Shown one piece after another: positions 53,137-61,279 of a stretch of 64,000 bases of DNA. The first letter of the stretch is position 1. Every line of letters begins with the position of its first letter. Location of the stretch: positions 37,000 through 100,999 of the forward strand of contig CALLMM010000002.1 of NCBI GenBank assembly GCA_938005745.1, written 5' to 3'. Both the position numbers and the translations under genes were made by a program. The stretch comes from an uncultured Chthonomonadales bacterium (GTDB lineage: Bacteria > Armatimonadota > Chthonomonadetes > Chthonomonadales > CAJBBX01). The notes below the pieces were generated by a model. The model had not been told where the DNA came from and made no database searches. It saw only the letters and a list, made by a program, of their open reading frames with translations.

Positions 53137-54498
53137 CTACTTCACCGTCACGATGTAACAGTTGAATTCCCGGTTACCGGTCCCGGCGGGATCCCGCATC
53201 GGGATCGCGATGGCGCTGCTGGTCACGGTTCCAGTCGCAACCGGCGGTCCGAAGTAGTTGCGCACGTCCCGGATCTCGTACTGCCTGCCCAACGCAAAAG
53301 TGCTGGAGAGGTTCACATAGGCGAAGTCCTGCTTCGCCAGGTTGTAGATGATCAGGTTAGCGCGTTTTGAGTCGTAGTAGTTGCGCCGCAGGAAGATCAT
53401 CCCCGAGCTAACCCCCTGCTTCCATGTGCTGTCGAAATCGGAGTTTATATTTGATTTCCAGCCGGAAAAGGTTTGCCAGCAATTGTCAACTCCCAGAGTA
53501 TTCTGACGCGAACTTGTGCTGACATATATATTTTTTGACCAAATATGTGTATAACTCGAGATATAGTCTGGCTTTTGCAACCAGACATGTCCATAGGGAC
53601 CATAGACTAGGTTGTTCTTGACTGAGTAGTTATCCCAGTTCACAATCTGTAATGGCTGAGTAGTTAATGGAGTAACGAACCTGTTGTTCTCAATCGTCAG
53701 GCGAAGATTACCTTTCGCCCAGTAACCGAATGCAGTTCGAACCCCATAGAGGAAGTTGGTCCGGAAGATAATGTCCGTAGTAGGGTTCTTAGCGCCGCCA
53801 AAGAGGTTGTTGCCAGATTCAAATACCACATTTCCCTCAAACAGCATATTCCGTAAAAACGGCGACTCGCCATAAACATGGAGGCTGTAGTTCTTCTGCC
53901 GTGTAATAATGGTCTCCCGAACCCTCTTCCAACCAGTTTCGTTCTGCATGTAGATTCCGTGACCGTGCCACCGATCCGAACCCTGGTAGCCGTTATCGAA
54001 GATCAGACAACCGTAGATCTCAGCATCGGTAGCAGACTTCCAGAAACCGATTCCGTTCGCGACGCATCTATAGACAACCAGATTGATGCACTTCACATTG
54101 GGTCCAAGGATTACTACTCCCGAGTCGGGCCTGGGCAGAACATCCGGGTAGGTATTGGTCACCTCAAAGCCCATGTACCAGGCATAGGCTCCATTGATTG
54201 TTAACGAGCCGTCGATCACCACGCGCTCGTTGGGATAGGCGCGCACCTTGACCGGATAGCTCGCAGAGCCTTTGACGTAGCTCGAAAAGTGTCCCTTATA
54301 GACGCCGCCGCGCAGCCAGACGGTATCGCCCGGCTTCGTGCGGACGCCCGACAGCGCGGTCACGATGTCGAGAGGGTCAGAGATATTCCCGACGCCGCTG
54401 GCGCGACCGGAGGGAGAGACATACCATTCGGCAGCCATGGCGACGGAAGTATGAAGTATAAGCGCTAATGCGACTGCACAGAGTTTGTACGCTTTCAT
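53137..54498 (-). CDS. Secreted right-handed parallel beta-helix protein
   Basis: A 453-residue exported protein on the opposite strand to the locus. A signal peptide (KLCAVALALILHTSVAMA) is followed by AEWYVSPSGRASGVGNISDP and DTVWLRGGVYKGHFSSYVKG, which is the start typical of pectate-lyase-like/chondroitinase B-like beta-helix proteins. The repeats of the coil follow (IYGCLIFDNGYQGSDRWHGH, MLFEGNVVFESGNNLFGG). Family members bind or cleave uronic-acid polysaccharides; catalytic residues cannot be assigned. The ATG at 54498 has AAAGGA about 9 nt upstream. A consensus sigma-70 promoter lies 570 nt upstream. It may trim or hold the locus's own polymer. Confidence 0.8.
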   Translation of the reverse strand: MKAYKLCAVALALILHTSVAMAAEWYVSPSGRASGVGNISDPLDIVTALSGVRTKPGDTVWLRGGVYKGHFSSYVKGSASYPVKVRAYPNERVVIDGSLTINGAYAWYMGFEVTNTYPDVLPRPDSGVVILGPNVKCINLVVYRCVANGIGFWKSATDAEIYGCLIFDNGYQGSDRWHGHGIYMQNETGWKRVRETIITRQKNYSLHVYGESPFLRNMLFEGNVVFESGNNLFGGAKNPTTDIIFRTNFLYGVRTAFGYWAKGNLRLTIENNRFVTPLTTQPLQIVNWDNYSVKNNLVYGPYGHVWLQKPDYISSYTHIWSKNIYVSTSSRQNTLGVDNCWQTFSGWKSNINSDFDSTWKQGVSSGMIFLRRNYYDSKRANLIIYNLAKQDFAYVNLSSTFALGRQYEIRDVRNYFGPPVATGTVTSSAIAIPMRDPAGTGNREFNCYIVTVK

Positions 54499-54746
54499 CG
54501 AAACGGATCCTTTCCCTGCGGAAAGCAGGCAGGCGCCCCTGCAGCGCCCTGTTCGTCTGTTCGTTGCGAAATGGATACAACCTGTGTAGTTCATTCCATA
54601 ACGCGCCGAGGCGTTTTTTCGGCACTCCTACCAGTGTTGGGATTCTGCAGCGAGATAGGGTAAAGTCAGACAGAGGAGCGGCAGAAGGCGATCCGTCTCT
54701 TCGGGACGCCCCGATCAGACGCGCCTGAGAGATGCGCGCATACAGT

Positions 54747-55067
54747 CTACGCGGAACAGAGACGCTCTGTCCGGTCGTAACCGGCGCACGGATGTTGAAA
54801 CCGATCGGTGGTGTCGGGACGGCGCTTCCCGGAAGACTGCACATGCTGCGCCGCTGCGGGCAAACAGAACACCACGGCAAACTCGCTCACGCACTGCGAT
54901 TGATACGGTTGCTGTACGATAAACCGAACTCCAAACAGCGTACCCTGCCGATCCGTCCGCGCCCGTCTACGCTCTCCTTTCATAGACGGGAAACCGGGAC
55001 CGATCACCTCAGGCAGTGAGGCGCGTTCTCTTGCTTCGAGGAGACTATCGAACCAGAATCGGATCAT
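54747..55067 (-). CDS. Possible leaderless 106-residue gene
   Basis: A frame starting 4-5 nt after the predicted start point of the promoter at 55079-55108, so it would be a leaderless message. It begins MIRFWFDSLLEARERA and continues with RFIVQQPYQSQCVSEF; no family is recognised and the second half is arginine/glutamine-rich and unconvincing. It could equally be part of a 570-nt leader RNA of the beta-helix gene. The hairpin CCCGTCTA/TAGACGGG inside it carries AAAGGAG in its loop. Confidence 0.25.
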   Translation of the reverse strand: MIRFWFDSLLEARERASLPEVIGPGFPSMKGERRRARTDRQGTLFGVRFIVQQPYQSQCVSEFAVVFCLPAAAQHVQSSGKRRPDTTDRFQHPCAGYDRTERLCSA

Positions 55068-55078
55068 TAGTCGCGACC

Positions 55079-55108
55079 ATTATACACACACAGTAAAAAC
55101 CGAGTCAA
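55079..55108 (-). promoter_or_regulatory. Consensus sigma-70 promoter
   Basis: On the minus strand TTGACT, 18-nt spacer, TATAAT with TG in front of the -10 box. This is the clearest housekeeping-type promoter in the window. It points at the beta-helix gene 570 nt away. The remaining parts of 54499-55296 show no other gene on either strand. Confidence 0.75.
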
Positions 55109-55217
55109 TCGTCACGGAGCTATTTTTAAACTTTTTATTTCTTAATTGAACGTCCGCCCGGAAGCGGCAGGAAAAACCTGCTGGAAGGTTGCGTTGCGCG
55201 GGTATTTCGTCTACAAT

Positions 55218-55233
55218 CGGCACAGGATATGCA
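55218..55233 (+). promoter_or_regulatory. Sigma-54-type promoter of the epimerase gene
   Basis: CGGCACAGGATATGCA: near-complete -24 box, exact GG-N10-GC spacing, TGCA at -12. The predicted start near 55244 is about 53 nt before the ATG at 55297. Confidence 0.7.
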
Positions 55234-55296
55234 ATCTATCAAAAAAGAGGCGCGCATGCCTGCACAGAGACGGAGCGCGCTGGATGGAAAGAGACG

Positions 55297-56304
55297 ATGA
55301 GAGTACTGGTCACCGGGGCGGCAGGCTTTATTGGATTTCACACCTCCCGGAAGCTGCTGGAACGCGGCGACGAGGTGATCGGCGTAGATAACCTCAACCC
55401 CTACTACGATGTCTCCCTGAAAGAGGCGCGACGGGATCTCCTGCAGCAGTATGAAGGGTTTCGTTTTCATTTTCTGGACTTAAAAGAGGGCGAGGCAGTC
55501 GCGGAACTCTTCGCGGACTACCGTCCGGAAGGGGTGGTGCATCTGGCGGCGCAAGCCGGGGTACGGTATTCGCTACAGAATCCTCAGGTCTATATCGACT
55601 CCAATGTGACCGGAACTCTGAACATTCTGGAGGGATGCCGTCACCATCCCGTCCGCCATCTCGTCTTTGCCTCCACCAGTTCCGTCTACGGCGCCAACAC
55701 CCGGATGCCCTTCTCCGTGCAGGATAACGCCGACCATCCGATCAGCCTCTACGCCGCCACCAAACGCGCCGATGAGTTGATGGCGCATGTCTACAGCCAT
55801 CTCTTCCGCATCCCGACCACCGGACTACGCTTCTTTACGGTCTATGGTCCCTGGGGACGCCCCGACATGGCGATGTTTATCTTCACCCGGGCGATCCTGG
55901 AGGAACGCCAGATCGAACTCTTCAATCACGGCGATATGCGGCGCGACTTTACCTATGTAGATGATATCGCGGAGGGCGTGGTGCGCGCGCTCGATCGCCC
56001 CGCCGAACCGGACCCGCACTGGTCCGGGGATTCTCCGGACCCTTCCTCCAGCAGCGCCCCCTATCGCCTGTATAACATCGGCAATAACCGTCCGATTGCC
56101 CTTCCCTATCTCATCGAGACCCTGGAGCGGTGTCTGGGTAAGAAGGCGCAGATCACCCTGATGCCAATGCAGCCGGGGGATGTACCGGAGACCTACGCCG
56201 ATATTGACGCGCTCATTCGCGACATCGGCTTTCAGCCTGCCACTCCGATCGAGACCGGCGTCGCCCGGTTCGTCGCCTGGTACCGGGACTACTACGGGGT
56301 GTAG
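55297..56304 (+). CDS. UDP-glucuronate 4-epimerase-like protein
   Basis: A 335-residue extended SDR enzyme interconverting UDP-glucuronate and UDP-galacturonate. The NAD motif VLVTGAAGFIGFHTSRKL, GVDNLNPYYDVSLKEARR (the loop typical of glucuronate 4-epimerases), the catalytic serine region FASTSSVYGANTR and the YxxxK motif SLYAATKRADEL are intact. RFFTVYGPWGRPDMAMFIF and GNNRPIALPYLIETLE complete the pattern. ATG 55297 has a GGAAAGAG site about 6 nt upstream and fits the sigma-54-type promoter; an upstream in-frame extension would lie before the predicted start. With the UDP-sugar dehydrogenase it supplies uronic acids. Confidence 0.92.
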   Translation: MRVLVTGAAGFIGFHTSRKLLERGDEVIGVDNLNPYYDVSLKEARRDLLQQYEGFRFHFLDLKEGEAVAELFADYRPEGVVHLAAQAGVRYSLQNPQVYIDSNVTGTLNILEGCRHHPVRHLVFASTSSVYGANTRMPFSVQDNADHPISLYAATKRADELMAHVYSHLFRIPTTGLRFFTVYGPWGRPDMAMFIFTRAILEERQIELFNHGDMRRDFTYVDDIAEGVVRALDRPAEPDPHWSGDSPDPSSSSAPYRLYNIGNNRPIALPYLIETLERCLGKKAQITLMPMQPGDVPETYADIDALIRDIGFQPATPIETGVARFVAWYRDYYGV

Positions 56305-56482
56305 CAAGAGCAGCCGCTCCTTTCCTCTGGCAGCCTTCCGGCGAGAAGCGGCGGCGATGAAATCCCATGTATGGAAACGATACGGTCTGCTATCTCTGGC
56401 GCGTACGTTCGCAGAAGCGGCAGGAACACACGCTGATCGTTCGATGGCAGATTACTCACCTCCCAGGTAAAGGAGTGAGAGC

Positions 56483-56818
56483 ATGCAGCCTCGCAGGGAA
56501 AGGTGGCAGTGGTGGCAGGAGCCACACGGGGTGCGGGACGCGGTTTCCGGCGGAACTGGGAGCGGCGGGAGCCGTCGTCTACTGTACCGGGCGCAGTGTG
56601 CGCGGAAAGCCCGCTACCGACAACCGACCGGAAACGATTGAGGAGACGGCGGAGATCGTCTCGGCGCGGGGAGGCGTGGGAATTGCCGTGCAGACCGATC
56701 ACACAGTCCCCGAACAGGTTCAGGCGCTCATGGAGCGGGTGCGAACGGAGCAGAGCGGACGTCTGGATATTCTGGTGAACATCGGACGTTTATCTTCTGA
56801 ATTTCGCGGAGGCGCAGA
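56483..56818 (+). pseudogene. Decayed short-chain dehydrogenase
   Basis: Pieces of an SDR N-terminus in three frames. The ATG at 56483 has AAAGGAG upstream. LAGK is in a second frame, VAVVAGATRGAGRG (the TGxxxGxG cofactor motif) in a third, then LGAAGAVVYCTGRSVRGKPA, RPETIEETAEIVSARGGVGI and QSGRLDILVN again in the second. The gene stops being recognisable there, without catalytic Tyr/Lys. So at least two small indels and a 3' truncation. The last piece is in frame with the next gene and makes it look falsely longer. Confidence 0.8.
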
Positions 56819-56819
56819 G

Positions 56820-57860
56820 ATGAGAGCGCGAAGACAACCCGATTTCGAGCAGTTTCTGAAGGTCTTAACCCGCCGGGACAGACCGGATCATCTGCCCTGC
56901 TACGAGCATCTTGCCAGCCCGGGATTCATCGCCCGATGGACGGGACAGCCCTTCGACCGCATGGGAATGCAGGACCCGGCTTACTGGCGGGTCTATGTGG
57001 ACTTCTGGCTCGACATGGGCTTCGACTGCATTCCGATGGAGATCCCCCTCAACTGCCCGCTGCCAGCCCGCGAGACGCATGCCGGAGCTGTCTCGCATGA
57101 GAGCGAGGCGACCGTCTGCATCCGCACGCTGGAAGATTTTGAGTCCTACCCCTGGCCCCCCGAATCGAACCCCATTGAGTTTCGGCACTTCGAGACGGTC
57201 GCCGCACTGCTGCCGGAGGGGGTCAAGATTGTGGGCGGGGTCTGCGCCGGTCCGTATGAGTGGGCGACCTATATGATGGGCGTGGTGGGGCTTTCTCTCT
57301 CCCTGTTCGACAACCCGGAGCTGGTAACGCTGGTCTTTGAGAAGCTGGACAGTCTGCACGCCTCCGCACACCGTCAGCTTGCGACGATGGAGGCGATCGG
57401 CGCGCTGCGGCAGGGCGACGATCTGGGGTTCAAAACCTCGACCTTCCTCAAACCCCGCGACCTTCGCCGCCATGTCTTCCCCATCTACCGACGGCTGGCG
57501 GAGGCGGCGCACGCGCAGAACAAGCCGTTTATCCTGCACTCCTGCGGGAACCTGAAGGAGGTCTACGAGGATATCATCGCCTGCGGCGTGGACGCCAAGC
57601 ACTCCTTTGAGGAGACGATCCTGCCGGTCGAGCAGTTCAAAGCGCGGTATGGCGACCGATGCACGCCGCTGGGCGGGCTGGATGTGGACATCATCTGCCG
57701 GGGAACCGAAGAGGAGATACGCCGCTACACCCGGCAGAAGATCGAGCAGTGCTTTGGCGACGGCTGGTGGGCGCTCGGAACGGGCAACTCCCTGACCGAC
57801 TACATGCCGACCGAAAACTACCGGATCGTGCTGGAAGAGGGGCAGCACGTCGGCGGGTGA
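56820..57860 (+). CDS. Uroporphyrinogen-decarboxylase-like protein
   Basis: A 346-residue protein of the URO-D/MtaA superfamily TIM-barrel type. It starts MRARRQPDFEQFLKVLTRRD and HLPCYEHLASPGF, with GVCAGPYEWATYMMGVVGLS and FILHSCGNLKEVYEDIIACG (the H-x-C-G-N region seen in methyltransferase-like members) and TPLGGLDVDIICRGTEEEI. Members near glycosidases in Armatimonadota and planctomycetes are usually of unknown reaction; they are not haem enzymes. ATG 56820 has GGAGG 7 nt upstream, which excludes the in-frame SDR remnant. Confidence 0.85.
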   Translation: MRARRQPDFEQFLKVLTRRDRPDHLPCYEHLASPGFIARWTGQPFDRMGMQDPAYWRVYVDFWLDMGFDCIPMEIPLNCPLPARETHAGAVSHESEATVCIRTLEDFESYPWPPESNPIEFRHFETVAALLPEGVKIVGGVCAGPYEWATYMMGVVGLSLSLFDNPELVTLVFEKLDSLHASAHRQLATMEAIGALRQGDDLGFKTSTFLKPRDLRRHVFPIYRRLAEAAHAQNKPFILHSCGNLKEVYEDIIACGVDAKHSFEETILPVEQFKARYGDRCTPLGGLDVDIICRGTEEEIRRYTRQKIEQCFGDGWWALGTGNSLTDYMPTENYRIVLEEGQHVGG

Positions 57861-58086
57861 GCACGGTTCCCGCAACGGCTCCGAACGCGCAGCCGCCCAG
57901 CATCTGTAGAAACTGCCGACGATCTATTCGACCCACTGCTCACTCACCTCCTTGCCGGCGAGTCGCCCTCTGCGATTCCACTATTCGATGGCAGGAAGTC
58001 TCCTCCCCCGCACTCGCTTCGAAAATGGAAGAGGAGTTCCCCCGGCGCGCAGCGAAAACGGGCGTTATCTACGATTCGGAGCAAAT

Positions 58087-61000
58087 ATGACCGAACGCTG
58101 GACCATCGAACTACTGGGGGGACTGCGCCTCCGACAGGGCGATCAGGAGATCACCCGGTTTCGCACGCAGAAAACGGCGTTGCTGCTCGCCTACCTGGCG
58201 ATGCACCGGTTGCGTTCTCATCCGCGCGATCAGTTGATCGAGCTGCTCTGGCCCGACAGCGATCTGGAGGCGGGGCGCACCAATCTGAGCGTCGCCCTCA
58301 ACGCCCTGCGCCGACAGATGGAGCCGCCCGGTGTCCCTGCCGGAAGCGTTCTGGTCGCGGATCGTTCGCAGGTGCGTCTCCATCCGGCAGCTTGCGCCAC
58401 CGACGTGGAGGAGTTCGACCGGGCAGTGCGCGCGGCGGAGTCGGCGAAGGAGCCACAGCCGCGCATCGCCCTGTGGATCGCCGCGATCGAGGTCTATCGC
58501 GGCGACCTCCTGCCGACCTTCTATGAGGACTGGATCCTGCCGGAGCGGGATCGGCTGCGCAACGCCTATCTGGTCGCTCTGCGTTCGATCGTCAGGGAGT
58601 GCGCCGAAGCACGTCAGTTTGACCGCGCCATCGCATACGCCCACCGCATCATCCGAGCAGATCCGCTTCGGGAAGAGCCTTATCGCAATCTGATGCGCCT
58701 CTATCGCGCGGTCGGGCACCCGGAGGAGGCGCTCCGGCAGTATCAGGAACTGACGCGGCTTCTGGAGAAGGAGCTTCAGACTGCGCCCTCCGCCGCCACC
58801 CGCGAACTGGCGCAGGAGATCTCTCAGACATCGGCGCGACGCCCGCCGAGAGAGAGCCGCCCCGCCGCCGATCTCCCCCGAACGGAGCCGCCTCGTCCCG
58901 ATCCGCATCCGCCGGCGCATCTGCCCATGCAGTTCACCCGCTTCTACGGAAGAGAGGAGGAGATGACACGGCTGGCGGCGCTCCTGCACGGCTCCTCCGA
59001 GAAGGCAAAGAGCCACCGCGCCAGAATCTATACGCTGACCGGACCGGGAGGCACGGGTAAAACGCGCCTCTCGATAGAGGTCGGCAGGCAGGTAACCGGC
59101 GCATTTGCAGGCGGCGTCTGGTTTGTTCCTCTGGATAAGCTGCGGGATCCGCTGCTGCTTGGCGAGGCGCTCCGAGATGCGCTGCGCCTGCCCCGTCAGA
59201 TACAGCCAGCGGCGCTGGATCAGGTGATCGCCTATCTGAACGGTCGGGCGCAGCCCTGCCTGTTGATCCTGGATAACTTCGAGCAGATCACGGACGGAGG
59301 CGCGCCGGTCGTATGGACGCTGGTGAACCGGGTTCCGCTGCTTCAGTGTCTGGTTACCTCGCGCAGCCCCCTCTCCCTGCCCGGCGAAAATGAGATACCT
59401 CTTTTGCCGCTGCCGCTGCCGGACATGGAGAGCCTCGCCCCATCCTCCTCTGCGTCTCTCCCCTCGCCGGCGCAGTTGATGACTTGCCCCAGCGTCGTCC
59501 TCTTTGTGGACCGGGCGCAGGCGGCGCGACCGGACTTTCAGATCACCCCCAGAAACGCCGGCACCATCGCCGACCTCTGTCAGACACTGGAGGGACTGCC
59601 TCTGGCAATAGAACTGGCGGCGGCGCGCGCCCGCGCGTTGACGCCCGCGCAGATGCTGGAACGCCTCTCCGAGCGGTTTGAACTGCTGGAATCCCGGCGC
59701 GCCGACAGAGCCGAACGTCACCGCTCTCTGTGGGGAGCCATTGAGTGGAGCTACCGCCTCCTGCCGCCCGATCTTCAGCGTTTCTTCGCGCGCCTGAGCG
59801 TCTTTCGGGGCAGCTGGAGCCTGGAAGCGGCGGAGGGGGTATGCGAAGAGCTGGCGGCGCTGGAGTGCCTGACACAGCTGCGGGGACACTCTCTGATCTC
59901 TGCGGAAGAGAGCTCCTCCGCGATCCGGTTTCGGATGCTGGCGTCCATCCGAGAGTATGCTAGAGAGCAGTTAACGCCGGAAGAGCGCGCCGAAACGGAA
60001 CGACGGCGCGCTCTCTTCTTTCAGCGATGGGTGACAGGGGCGCAGCTTAGCGGTTCAGAACAGCTTATCTGGTATGAGCGATTTGAAGAGGACCTGGATA
60101 ATCTGCGTGCCGTGCTGGACTGGTCGCTGCAGGAGAACAACGATGTGGAGATCGGTCATCAGATTGCGGGATCCCTCCTCGTCTTCTGGAGGGTACGCGG
60201 ACATCTGCCGGAGGGACGTCAGTGGTATGAACGTCTTCTGAAGCGCGCCGGGAACATTCCGACGCGAGGTCTCGCCCGAACGCTCTACTGCGCGAGCGCG
60301 CTTGCCTCTCTGACCGGCGATTTTCAGACAGCGCGTCCCTATCTCGAACGATGCCGGGAGATGGCGCAGGCGCTGGGCGATGAGAACCTCCTGTCCACCG
60401 TCTTTAACGAGATGGGAGCCATCGCGTTCCGTCTGGGAGACTATGAACTGGCGCGGAGCCATTTCGAGAGGTTTCTGGAACTCGGGAGGAAGCATGGTCT
60501 TGCGGGACGGGTAGCCAGCGCGTTGACCAATCTTGCCAGCGTGGAGCAGATGCGCGGCAACTACCCTGAATCCCATGCGCTGCACGCGCAGAGCCTGCAG
60601 GCGTGGCGCGAGGCGGGCGACCGGCTGGGAGAAGCCCGTACCCACTATAACCTTGCGCTCCTTGCCTGTACCGAAGGAGAATGGGAGAAGGCGCGCGCCT
60701 CCTTCCAGACCAGTCTGGACATCCGGCGCGCACTGGGAGACTATCACGGCGTCACGATTGCATTGATCGGGATCGGCAGAGCCTCCTATCACCTGAAAGA
60801 GTACGCCGCCTCCGTCGCGCATATCCGCGAAAGCCTGGAGATGGCGCGGGGTCAGAACGCCCGCATGAGCCTCACAGATATCCTGCAGCTCATGACCGAA
60901 CTGGTCAGCGCGCTGGGGGAGCGGGAGATGTCCGCGCGGATGTCCGGCGCTCTGGAGAAGATTCGCGAGGAGATGAACTTCCCGATGCCTCCGCCGGATC

Positions 61001-61146
61001 GCGCCCGCTATGAGATCGTTCAGGCGAATCTGCGCGCGGCGCTGGGGGAGGAGGCGTGCGAGGCGCTGCGCGCACAGGGACGCGCGCTTTCGATGGAGCA
61101 GGCGCTGGCGGCTCTGGAGGAGACCCTGGCAGGAAAGTCTGTCTGA
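58087..61146 (+). CDS. AfsR/SARP-type transcriptional regulator with ATPase and TPR
   Basis: A 1019-residue regulator. The N-terminal OmpR-like winged helix (WTIELLGGLRLRQGDQEITR) and BTAD domain (DVEEFDRAVRAAESAKEPQ to about residue 250) are followed by an NB-ARC/STAND ATPase (TLTGPGGTGKTRLSIEVGRQ, Walker A about 317; CLLILDNFEQITDG, Walker B). The C-terminal half carries tetratricopeptide repeats (ALTNLASVEQMRGNYPESHA). Such proteins switch on genes in response to unknown ligands. ATG 58087 has GGAGC upstream. The 226 nt before it show no other gene. Its targets may be the neighbouring hydrolases or the polysaccharide locus; nothing in the sequence shows which. Confidence 0.88.
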   Translation: MTERWTIELLGGLRLRQGDQEITRFRTQKTALLLAYLAMHRLRSHPRDQLIELLWPDSDLEAGRTNLSVALNALRRQMEPPGVPAGSVLVADRSQVRLHPAACATDVEEFDRAVRAAESAKEPQPRIALWIAAIEVYRGDLLPTFYEDWILPERDRLRNAYLVALRSIVRECAEARQFDRAIAYAHRIIRADPLREEPYRNLMRLYRAVGHPEEALRQYQELTRLLEKELQTAPSAATRELAQEISQTSARRPPRESRPAADLPRTEPPRPDPHPPAHLPMQFTRFYGREEEMTRLAALLHGSSEKAKSHRARIYTLTGPGGTGKTRLSIEVGRQVTGAFAGGVWFVPLDKLRDPLLLGEALRDALRLPRQIQPAALDQVIAYLNGRAQPCLLILDNFEQITDGGAPVVWTLVNRVPLLQCLVTSRSPLSLPGENEIPLLPLPLPDMESLAPSSSASLPSPAQLMTCPSVVLFVDRAQAARPDFQITPRNAGTIADLCQTLEGLPLAIELAAARARALTPAQMLERLSERFELLESRRADRAERHRSLWGAIEWSYRLLPPDLQRFFARLSVFRGSWSLEAAEGVCEELAALECLTQLRGHSLISAEESSSAIRFRMLASIREYAREQLTPEERAETERRRALFFQRWVTGAQLSGSEQLIWYERFEEDLDNLRAVLDWSLQENNDVEIGHQIAGSLLVFWRVRGHLPEGRQWYERLLKRAGNIPTRGLARTLYCASALASLTGDFQTARPYLERCREMAQALGDENLLSTVFNEMGAIAFRLGDYELARSHFERFLELGRKHGLAGRVASALTNLASVEQMRGNYPESHALHAQSLQAWREAGDRLGEARTHYNLALLACTEGEWEKARASFQTSLDIRRALGDYHGVTIALIGIGRASYHLKEYAASVAHIRESLEMARGQNARMSLTDILQLMTELVSALGEREMSARMSGALEKIREEMNFPMPPPDRARYEIVQANLRAALGEEACEALRAQGRALSMEQALAALEETLAGKSV

Positions 61147-61279
61147 TCAGAGTCCGCGCATTTTCCGGCGGTCTCTGACGGCGTCGCCCGCTCTTGTCGA
61201 AAATGCCGCCCGCGCACAAGGAGTAAATCCGCTTCAGCGAGAACTTCAGAAGAGAGACCGCACAGAGTGGCAGCCGGAG

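Noticed and set aside
54674..54690. Minus-strand sigma-54-type element before the beta-helix gene
   Set aside because: The 10-nt spacing occurs (GG...GC on the minus strand) but the -24 box is ACGGATCG, a poor match to TGGCACG, and a consensus sigma-70 promoter serves this strand.
54732..55019. A 95-codon plus-strand frame in the gap before the epimerase
   Set aside because: No ribosome site, no domain, and the strong promoter in the region points the other way.
56396..56440. Two further TGGC/CGGCA sequences after the epimerase gene
   Set aside because: In both the GC of the -12 box is off by one nucleotide, which sigma-54 promoters do not tolerate.
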